Assembly: GCA_030280995.1 (NCBI GenBank)
Contig: JASXTE010000017.1
Span: 21,505,998 to 21,569,997 of the forward strand
Reading direction: 5' to 3'
DNA length: 64,000 nucleotides
Origin: Hemileia vastatrix
Taxonomy: Eukaryota > Basidiomycota > Pucciniomycetes > Pucciniales > Zaghouaniaceae
Shown here piece after piece: positions 22,104-33,289 of this stretch (position 1 is its first letter; the number at the start of each line of letters is the position of its first letter). Made by a program: the position numbers and the translations under genes. The notes below the pieces were generated by a model, which saw only the letters and a program-made list of their open reading frames with translations, was not told the DNA's origin and did not search any database.

Positions 22104-23385
22104 CCAGTTCGGGAGGAGGTTGGTTCTTGCCCGGGTATGTTTCTCGTGCCAGTTCCAGGAGAGATATGTGAAAAACAGGGTGAATAGCCTGCCATTTAGG
22201 AGGTAACTTGAGTCGAAATGCAGTTTTAGAGACTTCAAAGCTGATTTCAAATGGTCTCAAGTGTTTTTCAGCCAGTTTCTTTGATGGTCGAGTCGTCCAA
22301 ACGTTTTTTGCATTGAGCCATACTTTGTTGCCTGGTATAAAAGAAGGAGAAGTTTGTCAATGTTTGTTGGCCTGTTCATTGTACCTTCGAACCGCTAATT
22401 CCAAATTTGATTAAAGTTCCTCTTGGAGTCGTGATATGGTTCAAAGATAATGTTCCGCAGGATGACTAGTTCCTACATGGATTGAGTTGAATCGAGGATG
22501 TCTTCCATAAACAGTTTCAAAAGGAGATTGTTTTGTCAAAGAATGAGTCGAGTTATTATAAGAAGATTCGGCCAATAGTAACCATGTGGTCTAATTGTCT
22601 TGTTTTTAACTGACATACATTTGAAGGTATTGTTTGAGGATTTGGTTGACCCTTTCTGTTTGCCCATCAGTTTCAGGATGATAGGCTGTGGAGAGGTTCC
22701 TCGTGATATTGAGTTGTCGACACAGTTGAGTCCTGAATGTGGACACAAACAATGAGCCTCTATCTGAAATAATATCATTAGGTAAGCCGTGTTTGGAAAA
22801 TACATATTCTAGAAACAATTTTTACAAATCTTTTGCAGTAGCAGTAGTAGTAGTTTTAATAAAAAAAGACATTTTTGAGAATCTATCTACTATTACTAAT
22901 ATAGCATCAAAATTATTAGAAAGAGGAAGTTGAGAAATAAAATCCATCGATAAAGATTCCCAAGGTTTAGAGGAAATAGAAAGTGGTTGAAGCAACCCAT
23001 ATTTCCAGTGACGGGGAGCCTTATTCCTATTACATTCGTAACATGATTTTATATAGGCCATGATTTCCCTGGTCATACCTGGCCAGAAGAAATCCCTTGC
23101 TATTAACTTGTAGGTTTTATCAACCCCAAAATGACCAGCTAATGGAGAATCATGTCGACTATTGAAAATCCATAATTTTATTTCATTGTTGTCAGGTATG
23201 ACTACTCTTCCCTCGAAAACTAATAGACCTGATTCAATACTAAACTTTTTGGCCCCTTGCTTCCAGAGTATCTTGTCTTTTAACCCTAAACAATAATTGT
23301 CCTTTGACTGAGCTTCGAGGATGTTGGATAGTGGATTTTGAAAAGATTGAATTGTCATCGAATTAAATTGATGAGTCATTAACAT
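22104..23385 (-). pseudogene. pol: Chromovirus C integrase (broken)
   Basis: The zinc-binding region has HDSPLAGHFG and CYECNRNK. The catalytic core has Asp in SMDFISQLPLS, Asp in [10 protein letters not shown] and Glu in [15 protein letters not shown]. The C-terminal GPY/F-type region reads RPFEISFEVSKTAFRLKLPP and HPVFHISLLEL, typical of chromoviruses, which continue into a chromodomain. Here that continuation is cut by element B at 22103/22104. Frameshifts around 22600 and 22820 break the frame. The product would have joined element DNA to host chromatin. Confidence 0.88.
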
Positions 23386-23388
23386 TGA

Positions 23389-23892
23389 TTAGTTGAAGAT
23401 TGATTTCACATTTTCTGGGTTCTTTTCAGCAAATGGGTCCCCCCACTGTGGGTAAAAATTGTCACGACGTGACAAGATATCTGGGACAATGCAGTTTTTA
23501 CCTGGGCAATAGGAAATAGAAAAAGAAAATTCAGAAAGAAATTCAGCCCACCTGGCTTGACACCTGGTTAACACTTTGGAAGACATAAAGTATTTAAAAG
23601 CATTATGGTATGTTAAAATTTGAAAAGGACTGTCTAAGCTGAGAAGAAAAGAGTGCCATTTTTTAAGACAATAAATAATAGCTAAAAGCTCTTTGTCATG
23701 AATTTCATAATTTAATTCTGCTGCAATGAGTTTGCGTGACTCAAAAGCAACAGGATAAAACAACTTTGTTTCAGGATTTAATTGAGAACTGACTCCTGCA
23801 ATAGCATAATCGCTCACATCTGTCTCGACTATTGTCCAAGCTGAAGGATCAAAATGTTGACGAATTGGAGCTGTGGTGGACGCCATCTTCAA
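23389..23892 (-). pseudogene. pol: Chromovirus C RNase H
   Basis: The frame includes VETDVSDYAIAGVSSQL, AFESRKLIAAELNYEIHDKE and LAIIYCLKKWHSFL, the usual Gypsy RNase H signature (D-x-S-x-x-A, E-x-N-Y-x-x-x-D-K-E-L-L-A). It ends in YCPGKNCIVPDILSRR, the standard end of the domain before integrase. The block is open for 167 codons, but its neighbours are frameshifted. It degrades the RNA strand of RNA-DNA hybrids. Confidence 0.87.
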
Positions 23893-24186
23893 TGCTTCAA
23901 TTTCCTTTCGTGTTGTGGAAGTAAAAAGAAAAGGAATATCTTTTCTAAGAAGAGAAGTAAGATTGGAAATAGTTTTAGAGTAATCTTTAATAAATCTTCT
24001 ATAGAAATTTGCAAAACCAAAAAATCCCTAGAGGGATTTGACGGATTTGGGCTCAGGCCATTCCAGGACCTTTTGGACTTTTTTGTTGTCCATGACTAAA
24101 CCATCAGTGGATAACGTAAAACCTAAAAAATCAAAAGATTTGAGGTGTAATTCGCATTTATTATGCTTGGCGTAGAGACCGTGATC

Positions 24187-24810
24187 TCAAAGTCGATTTA
24201 GAACCTGTTGAACATGATGTATATGTTCATCCAGTGTCTCCGAGAAAATTAAAATATCATCTAAATAGACAAAAACAAATTTTTGGACAACATCTTGAAA
24301 TATGTCATTGACAAAAGTTTGAAAAGTAGATGGTGCGTTACACAATCCAAAAGGCATAACTAAATATTCAAAACTACCAAATCTAGTGCGCATTGCAGTC
24401 AGTGGTTCATGACCTTCCGCAATGAAAATAAGATTGTAAGCACCTCTAAGATCAATTTTAGAATAGAAATTAGCACCATTGAAAAGGGTAAGAAGTAATG
24501 ACATAGGAGGAACAGGATATGCATTCTTCTTAGTGACTGTGTTGAGCTTTCTATAGTCAAAACACAACCTAAGACTTCCATCCTTCTTTTTTACAAAGAG
24601 AAAAGGGGAGCCAGTTGGAGATTTACTGGCTCTGATGAAACCTTTGGCTACAATCTCTGAAATTTAGTCTCGAAGAACTTGAGATTCGTCCTTCAACAAA
24701 GAATAGACAAGATCTGCCGGAGGTACTGGACCTGTTAACTCTATCTGATGATCGTAGGGTCAATGAGGTGGTAACTTACCGGCCTTGCGGATTGAAAAAA
24801 CATTGAGGGA
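24187..24810 (-). pseudogene. pol: Chromovirus C reverse transcriptase
   Basis: The region opens with PYDHQIELTGPVPPADLVYS and [20 protein letters not shown], the palm motifs of chromoviral RT, and reaches [17 protein letters not shown] with the catalytic YLDD. An in-frame stop lies near 24663, and the 3' part of the domain (23893-24186) is out of frame. It differs from the FIDD-type RT of families A and B, so C is a separate lineage. Confidence 0.88.
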
Positions 24811-25129
24811 ATCATGATATATTTCTGGTAGAGTTGATTTAATGGTTTCAAAATCAATTTAGTCGTCCTCATCATCTTTGAGGGAATCTGTCGAGGGAAG
24901 ACCAGAATACAGAGAGCATAATTCTATTACTTGGAAGAAATTTAAATCCTCTTTGAGTGAAGCTATTGAGCTAGAAGGGTTAGCCAATTGCTCATTCAAA
25001 GAAAGATCAGATGCTTGCAAGTCATCAGGCTGAGATTTGTCCTCTAGCAGGACGTTGTCAGGTGGGTTGTTTAACTCCCTATTGACCTGCATTGAAGAAT
25101 TAGAAATATACTCTACGTGGGGTGATCAA

Positions 25130-25528
25130 TCACCATGTCCAATCAATTTCAGGATTCCAATTCGTTAAAAATTCATGGCCAAGAATGGTATCATCCATCC
25201 TTGGGGCGTCCAAGACTGATAATTCCCACTTGAAGGGGTAAAAGTTCGGAAAGTTGAAAACCCATAAAACTTTCTTACTGACCCAATATTTGGGTTCCTC
25301 TGATTCAACCAAATAAATTGGATTTTGATCAATATCTGTAAATGTCAGCTGTAAATTCTTGGCAAAAGATAAACTGACAAAAGAAATTGAAGCTCCAGAG
25401 TATATAAGACAACTGAAGGGGATATCTTCCTTAAAAAGAATGAATCTCAAGTGGTTTAAGGCAACTCCAGTACTTAAGAGATGGAGGTTCTGTGCACTGG
25501 GAGGGATAAGATAGTTTGCTTTGCACAC
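25130..25528 (-). pseudogene. Chromovirus C protease, active-site Asp lost
   Basis: The retropepsin-like frame has LIYSGASISFVSLSFA where L-I-D-S-G-A-S is expected. The catalytic Asp is Tyr. ILGHEFLTNWNPEIDW matches the usual I-L-G-x-x-F/W-L-x-x-x-N-P-x-I-D-W end of the domain. The segment between protease and RT (24859-25092) has an open acidic stretch with no recognised domain. Confidence 0.8.
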
Positions 25529-25559
25529 AAGTAAACTATCTACTAGTTTTTTGACTCCG

Positions 25560-26751
25560 AACTAGTACCTTCTCTTTCCTTCAATTTTACACAATCTTCC
25601 AGCTTGTGCTTACCCACACAATACATACATAACCCATTATCTGCTCACCTCTTCCTCTCAGCTTCTTTAAGTTCCCCTTTAGGATCCAGTACTTTACTGA
25701 TATTTCCTGGGGTTGAGATTTTTGGTCGAGGTTTGTCCTTTCCCTTATTGGGTTTGGATTGAATCAAGGAGGATTGAGTTGTCTGTGGTTGTGAAGAAGG
25801 TAATGATTTAAAATTTAGGACTTGAGATTTGTTGGCGTATCAACAAAGTTGAAGTTGTCCTTGGTAAACGCCGTCGAGTTCGAGGGTTCGATCAATTAAA
25901 TCTGTTAAAGTAGTCATCTTCTGACCGTGAAGATATAACTGATCCAGAATCCTTGAAGGAATTCCTTTTTTGAAATGATACTTGAGGGCAGAATCATTCC
26001 AACCTACTCAAGTTTGAAGCGCTCTGAATTTCGAGATATATTCAGGGGCTTTACCATTATCACTCATGCAAAGAAAATCAAGTTCAATTTCTGCGTTGTC
26101 AGTTTCATTAGGGTCACCGAACAAAGTGAAGAGTTGGTCTTTGAACTTTTCCCAGTTATTAATAAGTAAGTGGGTTTCAGTCAAAGAGAGCATGAGAAGA
26201 TAGGGTTCAAACCATCTTGCTGCTTTTCCGGCAAGGAACAAAGAAGCGTAAACAACCTTTGATCGGTCTTTATTGAAGGTTCAAGGGTCATTATGGAACA
26301 GGAGCTTGCAGGTTTGCAAGAAGGGACGCAATCTGTCTGGATGTTCTCCATTGAATCTATCAGGAGATTTCATGGAAGGAGTTTTGAATTTAGATCCCTC
26401 TGAAGACGTTGAATTTGAAACTGAAGACGTTGAATTTGAAAGAGTCTTCATGGAAAGTCTCATGAAATCTTCCAGAGAATTAGATGGTCCAGGTCCTGAA
26501 GGTTGACCAGAAGTGTGATTAGCAGGGGCGGATGGTGCCTCATGCATTGTATCCTCTCCTTCTTCATCATCACTAGAATAATCAAAATCTTGTGGGATTT
26601 CTTCTACAGATTGGATTGAATGTTGCTGTTCCCTAAGTTCGAGTGGCTCCACGGAGTGAGTGCGGGAAACAGGCCGTGTGGCTGTTGGCCTGCCTCTGGA
26701 GCGAGCTCTAGTAGTAGCGCCTGTAGGAGGAGTGCATTGAACAGGTGCCAT
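25560..26751 (-). pseudogene. gag: Chromovirus C gag (broken)
   Basis: The start is ATG at 26751 (MAPVQCTPPTGATTR). The N-terminal 156 residues include an acidic Ser-rich stretch and SPDRFNGEHPDRLRPFLQTC, the start of a Retrotrans_gag capsid domain, continued after a frameshift at 26008-26241 (AARWFEPYLLM, YISKFRALQT). A zinc knuckle remnant, CMYCVGKHKLEDC, is readable near 25600, with one residue fewer than the standard C-x2-C-x4-H-x4-C. A small direct repeat encodes SNSTSSVSNSTSS. Stops and shifts throughout make it non-functional. Confidence 0.8.
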
Positions 26752-26828
26752 TTTAAGAATTTAGAGAAAACACCTGAAGAGGGACATAGTAGTGCAAAGA
26801 ATGAGAACTATGGAGAATAAAATTATAC
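26752..26828 (-). other. Untranslated leader of C
   Basis: This is the 77 nt between the gag ATG and the 5' LTR. The position next to the LTR (minus strand GTATAATTTTATTC) does not begin with TGG and does not resemble a common tRNA 3' end, so no tRNA primer site can be assigned. Confidence 0.5.
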
Positions 26829-27280
26829 TGTCACTGGACGACCTAGGCACAAGGTTGAGGATGTTCCTGTAAGTGAGATGAGGAGTTTTAGATACTTCTT
26901 CAAAGCACAGAGGAATGATTTGAGGAAGTGATTCAAAGATGAATCGAAGGAAGAACTACTGCTTCGAGTTATGTTTGAGAAGGATTCTAATATAATTGAA
27001 AGTTAATATTAGAATTCTTAAGATCTCACGAAGGGTGGGAAACTTAACAATCAAAGATTTAGGATCTAGAGATGATTACTGAGAAAATAAAGAAAGATTC
27101 AATAATAATGATTTAACTAAAAAGCTTCTACCACTATTAACTATAAATATGTTTTATAATTTAATTCTAAAGAGTATCAAACAAAAAACCCAACCCCTTT
27201 TATATCCTTTACTCATCCTCGCATTGAACTCATACCCATCCACTATTCCACGCACCACAGACCATTAATATACATCCGTT
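26829..27280 (-). repeat. 5' LTR of C
   Basis: On the plus strand it begins TGTCACTGGACG and is collinear with 7733-8187. Homology ends at CATCCGTT (27280), lacking the last three bases of the other copy. This suggests the outer edge was slightly deleted. Confidence 0.75.
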
Positions 27281-27917
27281 GTAAAAAGTTCTAAAGCTCT
27301 AAGCAGTAGACACAATGCAAGATGGGTTGGTTCTCCTTTTTAATTTATAAAAAGAAGCGCCTTCCACTCTTATTTTTTAAAGACAGTGTAATAATGTGTA
27401 ACACTAATATTTGACTAGAAAGTTTATAAGTTGAGATGAGTTAAAGATAAGGAAACAAGCACTACTATCCGGATATTTCTATTCTTAACAAGCGCTAACA
27501 CTACGCAATATAGGGGGTGGACTTGCTAGCAAGTCCTCAACCTGAACTCAGATGGAACTCAGATGGAACTCAGACTGAACTCATACTGAACCCATACTGA
27601 ACTCTACTTGAACACCCACCTAAAACTGTTCTTCTGAGTGGTGTTCATTCCTGATTGTATGGCTCCTTTATCAATAGCTCAATGTGTGTTAAATCTATGG
27701 TGAGTTTGGGTCCAAGGTTGCGGACTTGCTAGCAAGTCCGCCCCCCATATTGTGTGGTGTAATATCCACAGCTACTCCCTCTTGAAGCGCTCTATTTGAA
27801 TTTTCCTTATTATAGTAATAAAATAGCTCTAATAATAGTTAATCCCACTAAATCTATATATTTATCTCTATGTTGCGCTCTTTCACTATACTATAGGAAA
27901 TACACACACAGCCACTA
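27281..27917. other. Unassigned DNA around the small MITE
   Basis: Leaving out the MITE (27499-27759), 27281-27498 and 27760-27917 form one stretch of about 375 bases between C and A2. It has no gene-length ORF, LTR or RNA gene that I recognise. Near-copies of AAGCGCT occur at about 27490 and 27785. It may be remnant host DNA or an unrecognised old element. Confidence 0.5.
27499..27759. mobile_element. Short TIR element (MITE), 261 bp, TAA target duplication
   Basis: The ends are inverted: CACTACGCAATAT at the left and the matching ATATTGTGTGGTG at the right. Both are followed inward by the perfect palindrome GGACTTGCTAGCAAGTCC. TAA flanks both sides (27496-27498, 27760-27762). The inside has repeats of GAACTCAGATG. 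A 3-bp TAA duplication fits PIF/Harbinger-type MITEs, but the TIR start (CAC) is not enough for a firm family call. It has no coding capacity. A related longer element is at 31559-32445. Confidence 0.8.
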
Positions 27918-29045
27918 TGGTAAGGTAAACTCTTACAGTCGCCTTGCTGTAAGCAGAATCCGGAGGAGATATGTGGATTTAGCTGAAAACCCCGTCCTTC
28001 CAATAAAATAACAAAATGGGAATTCTAAATCACTAAGCTAACCAATCTACTTGGATCTGATTGATAAAATAATGAAACTCTAAAATATTTAACGCTTATT
28101 GAGATCGAGATAAAAGTGGCTGTTGATAAAGAAATACTGAATACAACAATTAAGGTGTACCAGTGAAAGATCTGAAAAGATTGACTTTTATGTTTTTATA
28201 ATATTTTTAATTTTTATGAGACAGCAATAATCAAGTCCCAGTGATGAAGACCTTTCTAAAGATACCCTGTATGAAGTGTGATTTTAAATTGTTGAATTGT
28301 ATTTCTAAAATGTTATGTAAAAAAATAATAATGTTATAAGGGTATTACAAGTTATTTTAATTTGTTGAGTAATAAAAAATGAGACTGTGGTGGTCAATGA
28401 TTAAGCTGAATGACGTGTCCCCCCCCTCAATTTCGAGTTTGAGAGTCGCTTAAGTATTCCTAGTCACGTGCCTAAGTTTTCCCCTCCAGAGCTCTTCCAG
28501 AGTCAATCCGGAGCCCGTACGGAGTCCGTACGGAGCCGGAACGGAGTCAAAACGGAGTCCGTCCGGACTTCCGGACTCAATTAGAACCTTAAAACTATAA
28601 TAAAAAATCTAGAAAAATTACACATAATAGAGCTACTTCCCCTTTACATACCAAACTAATTCTCGTAGTCTGCGCAGCTCTAATTACCCCGTGAAAATTC
28701 ATCAAAGTTAAGTAATTTTTGAAAACGTAAATATTTCTATAAGACTTTAAAATTCATTTAAAAAATATAAGAAAAATAGTAAAAATTCTGGGGAAATTTC
28801 CCAAGGCTCTTGAGTGACTTTACTTGATACTTATAAGTTTTTCAGACCATAAAAATATGTTTTCTCTGTAAAATAAATTGTTTTCGTGTAGGCATTTGCT
28901 CGTGACCAATTTCTTCATATTTAAAACTCAAATAAATTAAATAAAAACCTTTTATATATATAAAAAAAATAACAACACCAATCTTGCACGCCGTAATAAC
29001 TCCATTTACGTACTTAGGTGCCGTACTAAACTTTAGGCTACCACA
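27918..29045 (-). repeat. 3' LTR of A2
   Basis: The plus strand begins TGGTAAGGTAAACTC and ends GGCTACCACA. It shares subfamily variants with the A2 5' LTR (for example GGAATTCTAAATCAC near the right end of both), as expected for the two LTRs of one insertion. U3 holds GGAGTCCGTACGG-type units at about 28505-28575. Confidence 0.87.
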
Positions 29046-29059
29046 TCCTCCCTCAAATC
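29046..29059 (-). promoter_or_regulatory. Polypurine tract of A2
   Basis: The minus strand reads TTTGAGGGAGGA directly before TGTGGTAGCC of the 3' LTR, as in A1. Confidence 0.8.
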
Positions 29060-29168
29060 GAGAATGTCCCCATTCTTAAAACTTTGCATAAGTGGTTGAA
29101 CACAATATTCATCTTTAACCTTCAACCACCATCTTCTTTAATTAACTATAAAATTCATCTTCATCAAT

Positions 29169-29860
29169 ATGTCTTCCAAAGAACTTGTCGCTCCATGTGA
29201 ACTCTGCGCTCGATACCAGGTACCTTGTTTAATGTCCAATCCTAATCTTCCTGGCAGAACAGCTTGCGACTTATGCCGTGTGAAAAAAGTCAAATTCAAC
29301 CGGCCAATAGTTCCTTATAAAACAAACGTATATTTAGGACCAGCAGCTCTCCCTGATCCCTCAACTTCTAAAAAGCGATCCAAAATTCCTGTCTTCTTAA
29401 AACGAATAAGATCAAAAACAGCTTCAAAAGTTCAATCTTCATCAGCGGATCCCGGCCTAATTTTGCCTTCACAAGATCCTAATCCTATAACGCCAGTACC
29501 CCCAACTAACTTTGCTGAGACTATGTTTCCTGGCTCTAAATGTAAGACCCTATTTATCTTACTAAAAAAACTTTTAATCAAAATTGACTAATCCTATGAC
29601 TTAATAACATATTTGAACTTCTAGCTGTCGAAATAACCAACACTGATGATGTTGGTAGAGTGAAGACGGACTATATCAATCATTACCCAAATTTTCATCG
29701 CTATCTTTTTCTTGACTTTACTAATGAGTTGAAACGAAAAATGCTGGCCTATTTTCAAGAAACTCCAGCTAATAACCATGAAGACCTCATGAAAAGAAGA
29801 ATTTTAATGCAAAGCTTTGATAATGATGTTGAACAATTTCAAAGAAATTATCTTTTCTAA
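29169..29860 (+). CDS. Antisense Z-short gene of A2: Zn2Cys6-type, last Cys replaced
   Basis: Exon 1 is 29169-29541, the intron 29542-29624 (83 nt, GTAAGA to TTCTAG), and exon 2 is 29625-29860. The spliced frame is open for 202 residues. It is nearly the same as the A1 copy: SSKELVAPCELCARYQVPC, then CDLCRVKKVKF. The sixth zinc ligand (residue 43) is Phe instead of Cys, which should weaken or abolish the binuclear cluster. The C-terminal helical block is the same as in A1. The gene faces the retrotransposon and starts 124 nt from the 3' LTR edge. The intact frame with one lost ligand suggests a recent loss. Confidence 0.78.
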
Positions 29861-30446
29861 CAGTATAACTTGATAAAATTTTGTTTTTGCTTGGTCTTCT
29901 TAAACTTTCAACATAAATGATGTTTTCTTTCTTCTCTGGCTTGATATAACATAAAATAAAATAAAATAAATCTTGTGATGATTCCACTACTGAGAGCAAG
30001 GTTTGAATCCCTTCAGGCTCCCATATACCAGTCTTCCTTCTTGTCACAGCATTGAGAGAGTGGATCTTCCTATGAGCCGAATACTCCTGATTCCAACCTC
30101 ATAGGGCCCCCCACTGAGCCGAATTCTATGATTCCAATCTCGCCATAAGGTCCTCCAAGCTTCACACCAAAAAAAAATGGCCTAACTATGAGGCACTAAA
30201 AAAAATCATTCCCTAAAATCCAACTACCATCCTAACTTCTGATTCCTTCATCACAATTTTCAAACTTTGCTATACAGCAAACCCATAAAATACTTTTGCC
30301 AGGCTTCCAATAATAATATTAACTTTAGACCATGTTAAAGCGCCACAAATTTCACCTAATTAACCATTATGCTTTCCTTAGCATCATCACCACCTAAAAT
30401 TTAAACCTCCTAAAGCTATCAGCACCCAATTCCAGAAATAATTGAA
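29861..30446. other. Non-coding stretch between Z-short and motif array in A2
   Basis: This is the counterpart of 4869-5453 in A1. No gene is seen. It carries a short (AAAAT)n run near 29955 and the block CCGAATACTCCTGATTCC that is kept in A1, A3 and A4. Confidence 0.6.
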
Positions 30447-31290
30447 TAACCAGTTTAGAGTCTTAGTGGACAGTGATAAATTAAAAGATTGAATTGAGTT
30501 ATCCAAACAAGATTGACATTCCAGTTTAAAGTCTTGGTGGACCAAACATATAATCGATTACCAGTTTATGGTCTTGGTGGACCAAAGATTGTTTAAGTGC
30601 ATAAATATCTTGATATATTCCTAAGTAAGGCCTAGGCTTGACCAAAGATTGAATAAATTTGATAATCCAGTTTAATGTCATAGTGGACCAAACATTTGAT
30701 TGACAAGTAATCCAGTATAAGGCCATAGTGGTCCAATGAATGTTGAATTATCCTGCAGATATTAATTTTCCAGTTTAAAGTCATAGTGGACTAAACAATG
30801 AATGAGCTACCAGTTTAAAGTCATGGTGGACCAAACATTTAATCGATAAGAAATCCAGTTTAAGGTCATGGTGGACCCAACAGCTTGATAACAGTCCAGT
30901 TTAAGGTCTTGGTGGACCTAACATTTGATAACACTCCAGTTTAAGGTCTTAGTGGACCTAACATTTGATAACACTCCAGTTTAAGGTCTTGGTGGACCTA
31001 ACAAATCCAATAAAAAAAATTTTAACGATAGTCTTGAAAATTAGCCAGTTTAAAGTCTTGGAGGACTAACAGCTCCAAAATTCGTATAAAACCCTTAAGG
31101 AAAGTCTTGAACAGTAGCCAGTTTAAAGTCTTGGAGGACTAACAGCTCCAAAATACGTGTAAAAAAACCTTAAAGAACGTCTTGAACAGTAGCCAGTTTA
31201 AAATCTTGGAGGACTAACAGATCCAAAATTTGTATAAAAAAAACCCTTAAAGAATGTCGTGAACAGTAGCCAGTTTAAAGTCTTGGTGGA
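30447..31290 (-). repeat. Tandem array of the short structured motif in A2 (about 15 copies)
   Basis: Copies on the plus strand read CCAGTTTAAAG followed by TCTTGGTGGAC or variants. They start near 30447, 30521, 30559, 30668, 30711, 30770, 30809, 30854, 30894, 30936, 30977, 31043, 31117, 31191 and 31269. The last four have GGAGGAC and a regular period of about 75 nt, a recent local amplification. The rest are irregularly spaced. It corresponds to 4400-4868 in A1 but with more copies. Confidence 0.85.
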
Positions 31291-31558
31291 CTAACAGATG
31301 TCTTGAAGTAAAATCCCATTGGTATTGAGTTCTCCTAGACCCTGTTTCCTGTCTAAACTAAATGAATAAAACTAAAAAGAATGAAAACTAAAAAAAATAA
31401 AACTATGAAATATAATAATGATTTTGATTTAATTAATAAATTTTAATTTTAATTTTAATTTTAATTTTTTTTTTTTTTTTTTTTATATTATTATTATTAT
31501 TATTATTTTTTTTTTTTTTATTTTATTTTTATTTTATTTTATTTTTTTTTCTTTTTAT

Positions 31559-32445
31559 CACCACGCAATATGGGGGGCGGACTTGCTAGCAAGTCCGCAA
31601 CCTTGAACCCTAATTCATATCTTTTTGAGCACACATTGAGGAAGTGATGAAACCATCATGAAGAAGTATTGAATTTACTTTGAAAACACCTTGAAGCTCA
31701 TGTGAACACAAATGGGGCTACAAGGGCTGGAAAGGCTGGAGAGAGGGGTGAGGAAGGGTGTATGGGGTAGCGAAAATGTTGGGAAAGAGTTGGAAGGGAA
31801 GATTAAGGGTTCCGAGGCATTTTAAATGAAGAAAAGGGTCTGGGAGAGGTTGAGAGGGGTGAAATGGGGATCAAAAGAGGATGGCATACAATGGGGCTGG
31901 GAGGATAGCGAAAGGCATGGGAAGGGAAGACAAGCATGTGTTGATAGAATTGAAAGGGATGGAGATTGGTGCAAACAGAGTGTGAAATTAGGAGGATGAA
32001 CTCTGTTCTTTGGGCGAAGAACAGAGTTCACTTCCATAAAATATTAGCTGAAACATAGTTTTCAATTCTGTAAAAACAGTTGTAAGTAATAGAAAAAGTC
32101 ACTGATTTTTTTTATATGTAATCTGAAATTTTTTAATAAAATTATTGTATTTAAGAATTGCAATATTGTCAATCAATTTTTATTGATCAAATTAATTAAA
32201 TAAAGTATTATTTTAATAAGCTGTTTCAAAAAATACTTTGCATTGAGTAGACTCATGGAATGATTTTTTCTGGCTTCCATTCAGTTATCCTCACACTTTC
32301 ACTATGTTTTCAATATAGATCCATTGTTATTTGTGTGATACTTCAAGTGAAAGTTCAGTATTACTTCAGTCTGAGTTCCATCTGATTTCCATCTGACTTC
32401 AAGTTGCGGACTTGCTAGCAAGTCCTCCCCCTATATTGCGTGGTG
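31559..32445. mobile_element. TIR element of 887 bp inserted in A2, TAT target duplication
   Basis: The ends are CACCACGCAATATGGGG and the inverse TATATTGCGTGGTG, each followed inward by the palindrome GGACTTGCTAGCAAGTCC. The flanking triplet TAT is present on both sides (31556-31558, 32446-32448). It shares termini and subterminal GAACTCAGATG-like blocks with the 261-bp element at 27499. No transposase-like ORF is present; the longest reading frame (71 codons at 31822-32037) has no recognisable motif. It is a non-autonomous DNA transposon, tentatively PIF/Harbinger-like from the 3-bp duplication. It landed in the AT-rich tract. Confidence 0.82.
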
Positions 32446-32448
32446 TAT

Positions 32449-33070
32449 TTTATTTTTTTTTTATTTTTTTTTTTATTCAAAATAAAAGATTTAAGAAAAG
32501 ATAGTTTTAAAATAAAAGTTAAAATTTAATTTTAAAGAAAGATAAATTAATGTGAAAAGAAAGATAAAAAAAGTACTAAAATAAAATTTTAAAATAAAAT
32601 TTTAAAAGATGCCCCCCGGCCATTTGATGAGCTGTACCCTTGACATCATACCCACATCCAAGTGCAACTTGATGTGGTTACACAATTTTGAGAAATTGAA
32701 AGGAAAAGAAAATAAATGAAAGTTTTTTAGAAGATAATTTTTATAATGATGATCACTGGGTGGGCTCTCTCCAATTTATAAAAATGATTAGAGACCACCA
32801 GTGAGCATCACCTTTACAATAATTCATAATATATATTAAAGAAAAGAAATCACAATCTAACATAAAAAATCAAAATCAAAATAAAATAAAAAAAATCTTG
32901 AATCCGGCGTTGAGAGCGGTGTCTCTTGATTCGTTCCAGTTTATAGTCTTAGTGGACTTCCTATAATTAAAAGACAAAGCCAGGATTCAACTAGAAACAG
33001 GGAAAATTATGGAAACGAACATTATGGGGTAATTGTGTATAGAGCAGCCAGCCCATCAATTACCCCCACA
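32449..33070 (-). other. Structured 3' region of A2 (H3, H2, motif, H1)
   Basis: The plus strand shows, in order, an AT-rich tract, H3 (32652-32677), H2 (about 32747-32810), a motif copy (32937-32958) and H1 (33026-33066, GGGGTAATTG with CAATTACCCC). The order is the reverse complement of A1, as expected for a minus-strand element. Confidence 0.7.
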
Positions 33071-33289
33071 CTTGCCAATATTAAATTAAGAAGGTTACCC
33101 TGTGAACACTTCTTCCAATAAATTTTAAAATTTTTCCAACACTATCTTCACCCATATTTTAAGAATTTTAAGTTTTTTTTTTTTTGAAAATTTCAAAGAA
33201 TGGCTTCTTGAATTTCGTTAAGTTTCATCATAGTTTCGTCGTCCATATACAGTGTAACGATAGTGAAGTATTTTGATAAAAAAAGAAGA
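33071..33289 (-). other. Non-coding 3' UTR segment of A2
   Basis: No gene or hairpin is recognised. It is collinear with A1 2226-2443. Confidence 0.5.

Larger units (their letters stand above)
7733..27280 (-). mobile_element. Chromovirus-type Gypsy retrotransposon C, split by element B
   Basis: From the 5' side (high coordinates): LTR, gag, protease, RT with YLDD, RNase H, integrase with a GPY/F-like region, then after an interruption of 11.4 kb by element B the chromodomain (10560-10728), a purine-rich stretch, an antisense zinc-cysteine gene and the 3' LTR (7733-8187). Without B the element is about 8.2 kb. The two LTRs are similar over about 450 bp. All open frames are broken, so it is dead. 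No TGG-type primer binding site is obvious next to the 5' LTR, which leaves room for self-priming as in Tf1-like chromoviruses. Confidence 0.85.

Noticed and set aside
27499..27759. CACTA (CMC) transposon, from the CACTA start
   Set aside because: The second copy starts CACCA and the target duplication is 3 bp in form TAA/TAT. CMC elements usually have conserved CACTA ends, and the 261-bp size fits a MITE.
31822..32037. 71-codon ORF in the 887-bp TIR element as a transposase
   Set aside because: It is too short, has no DDE-type motif and lies on a pyrimidine-rich strand.
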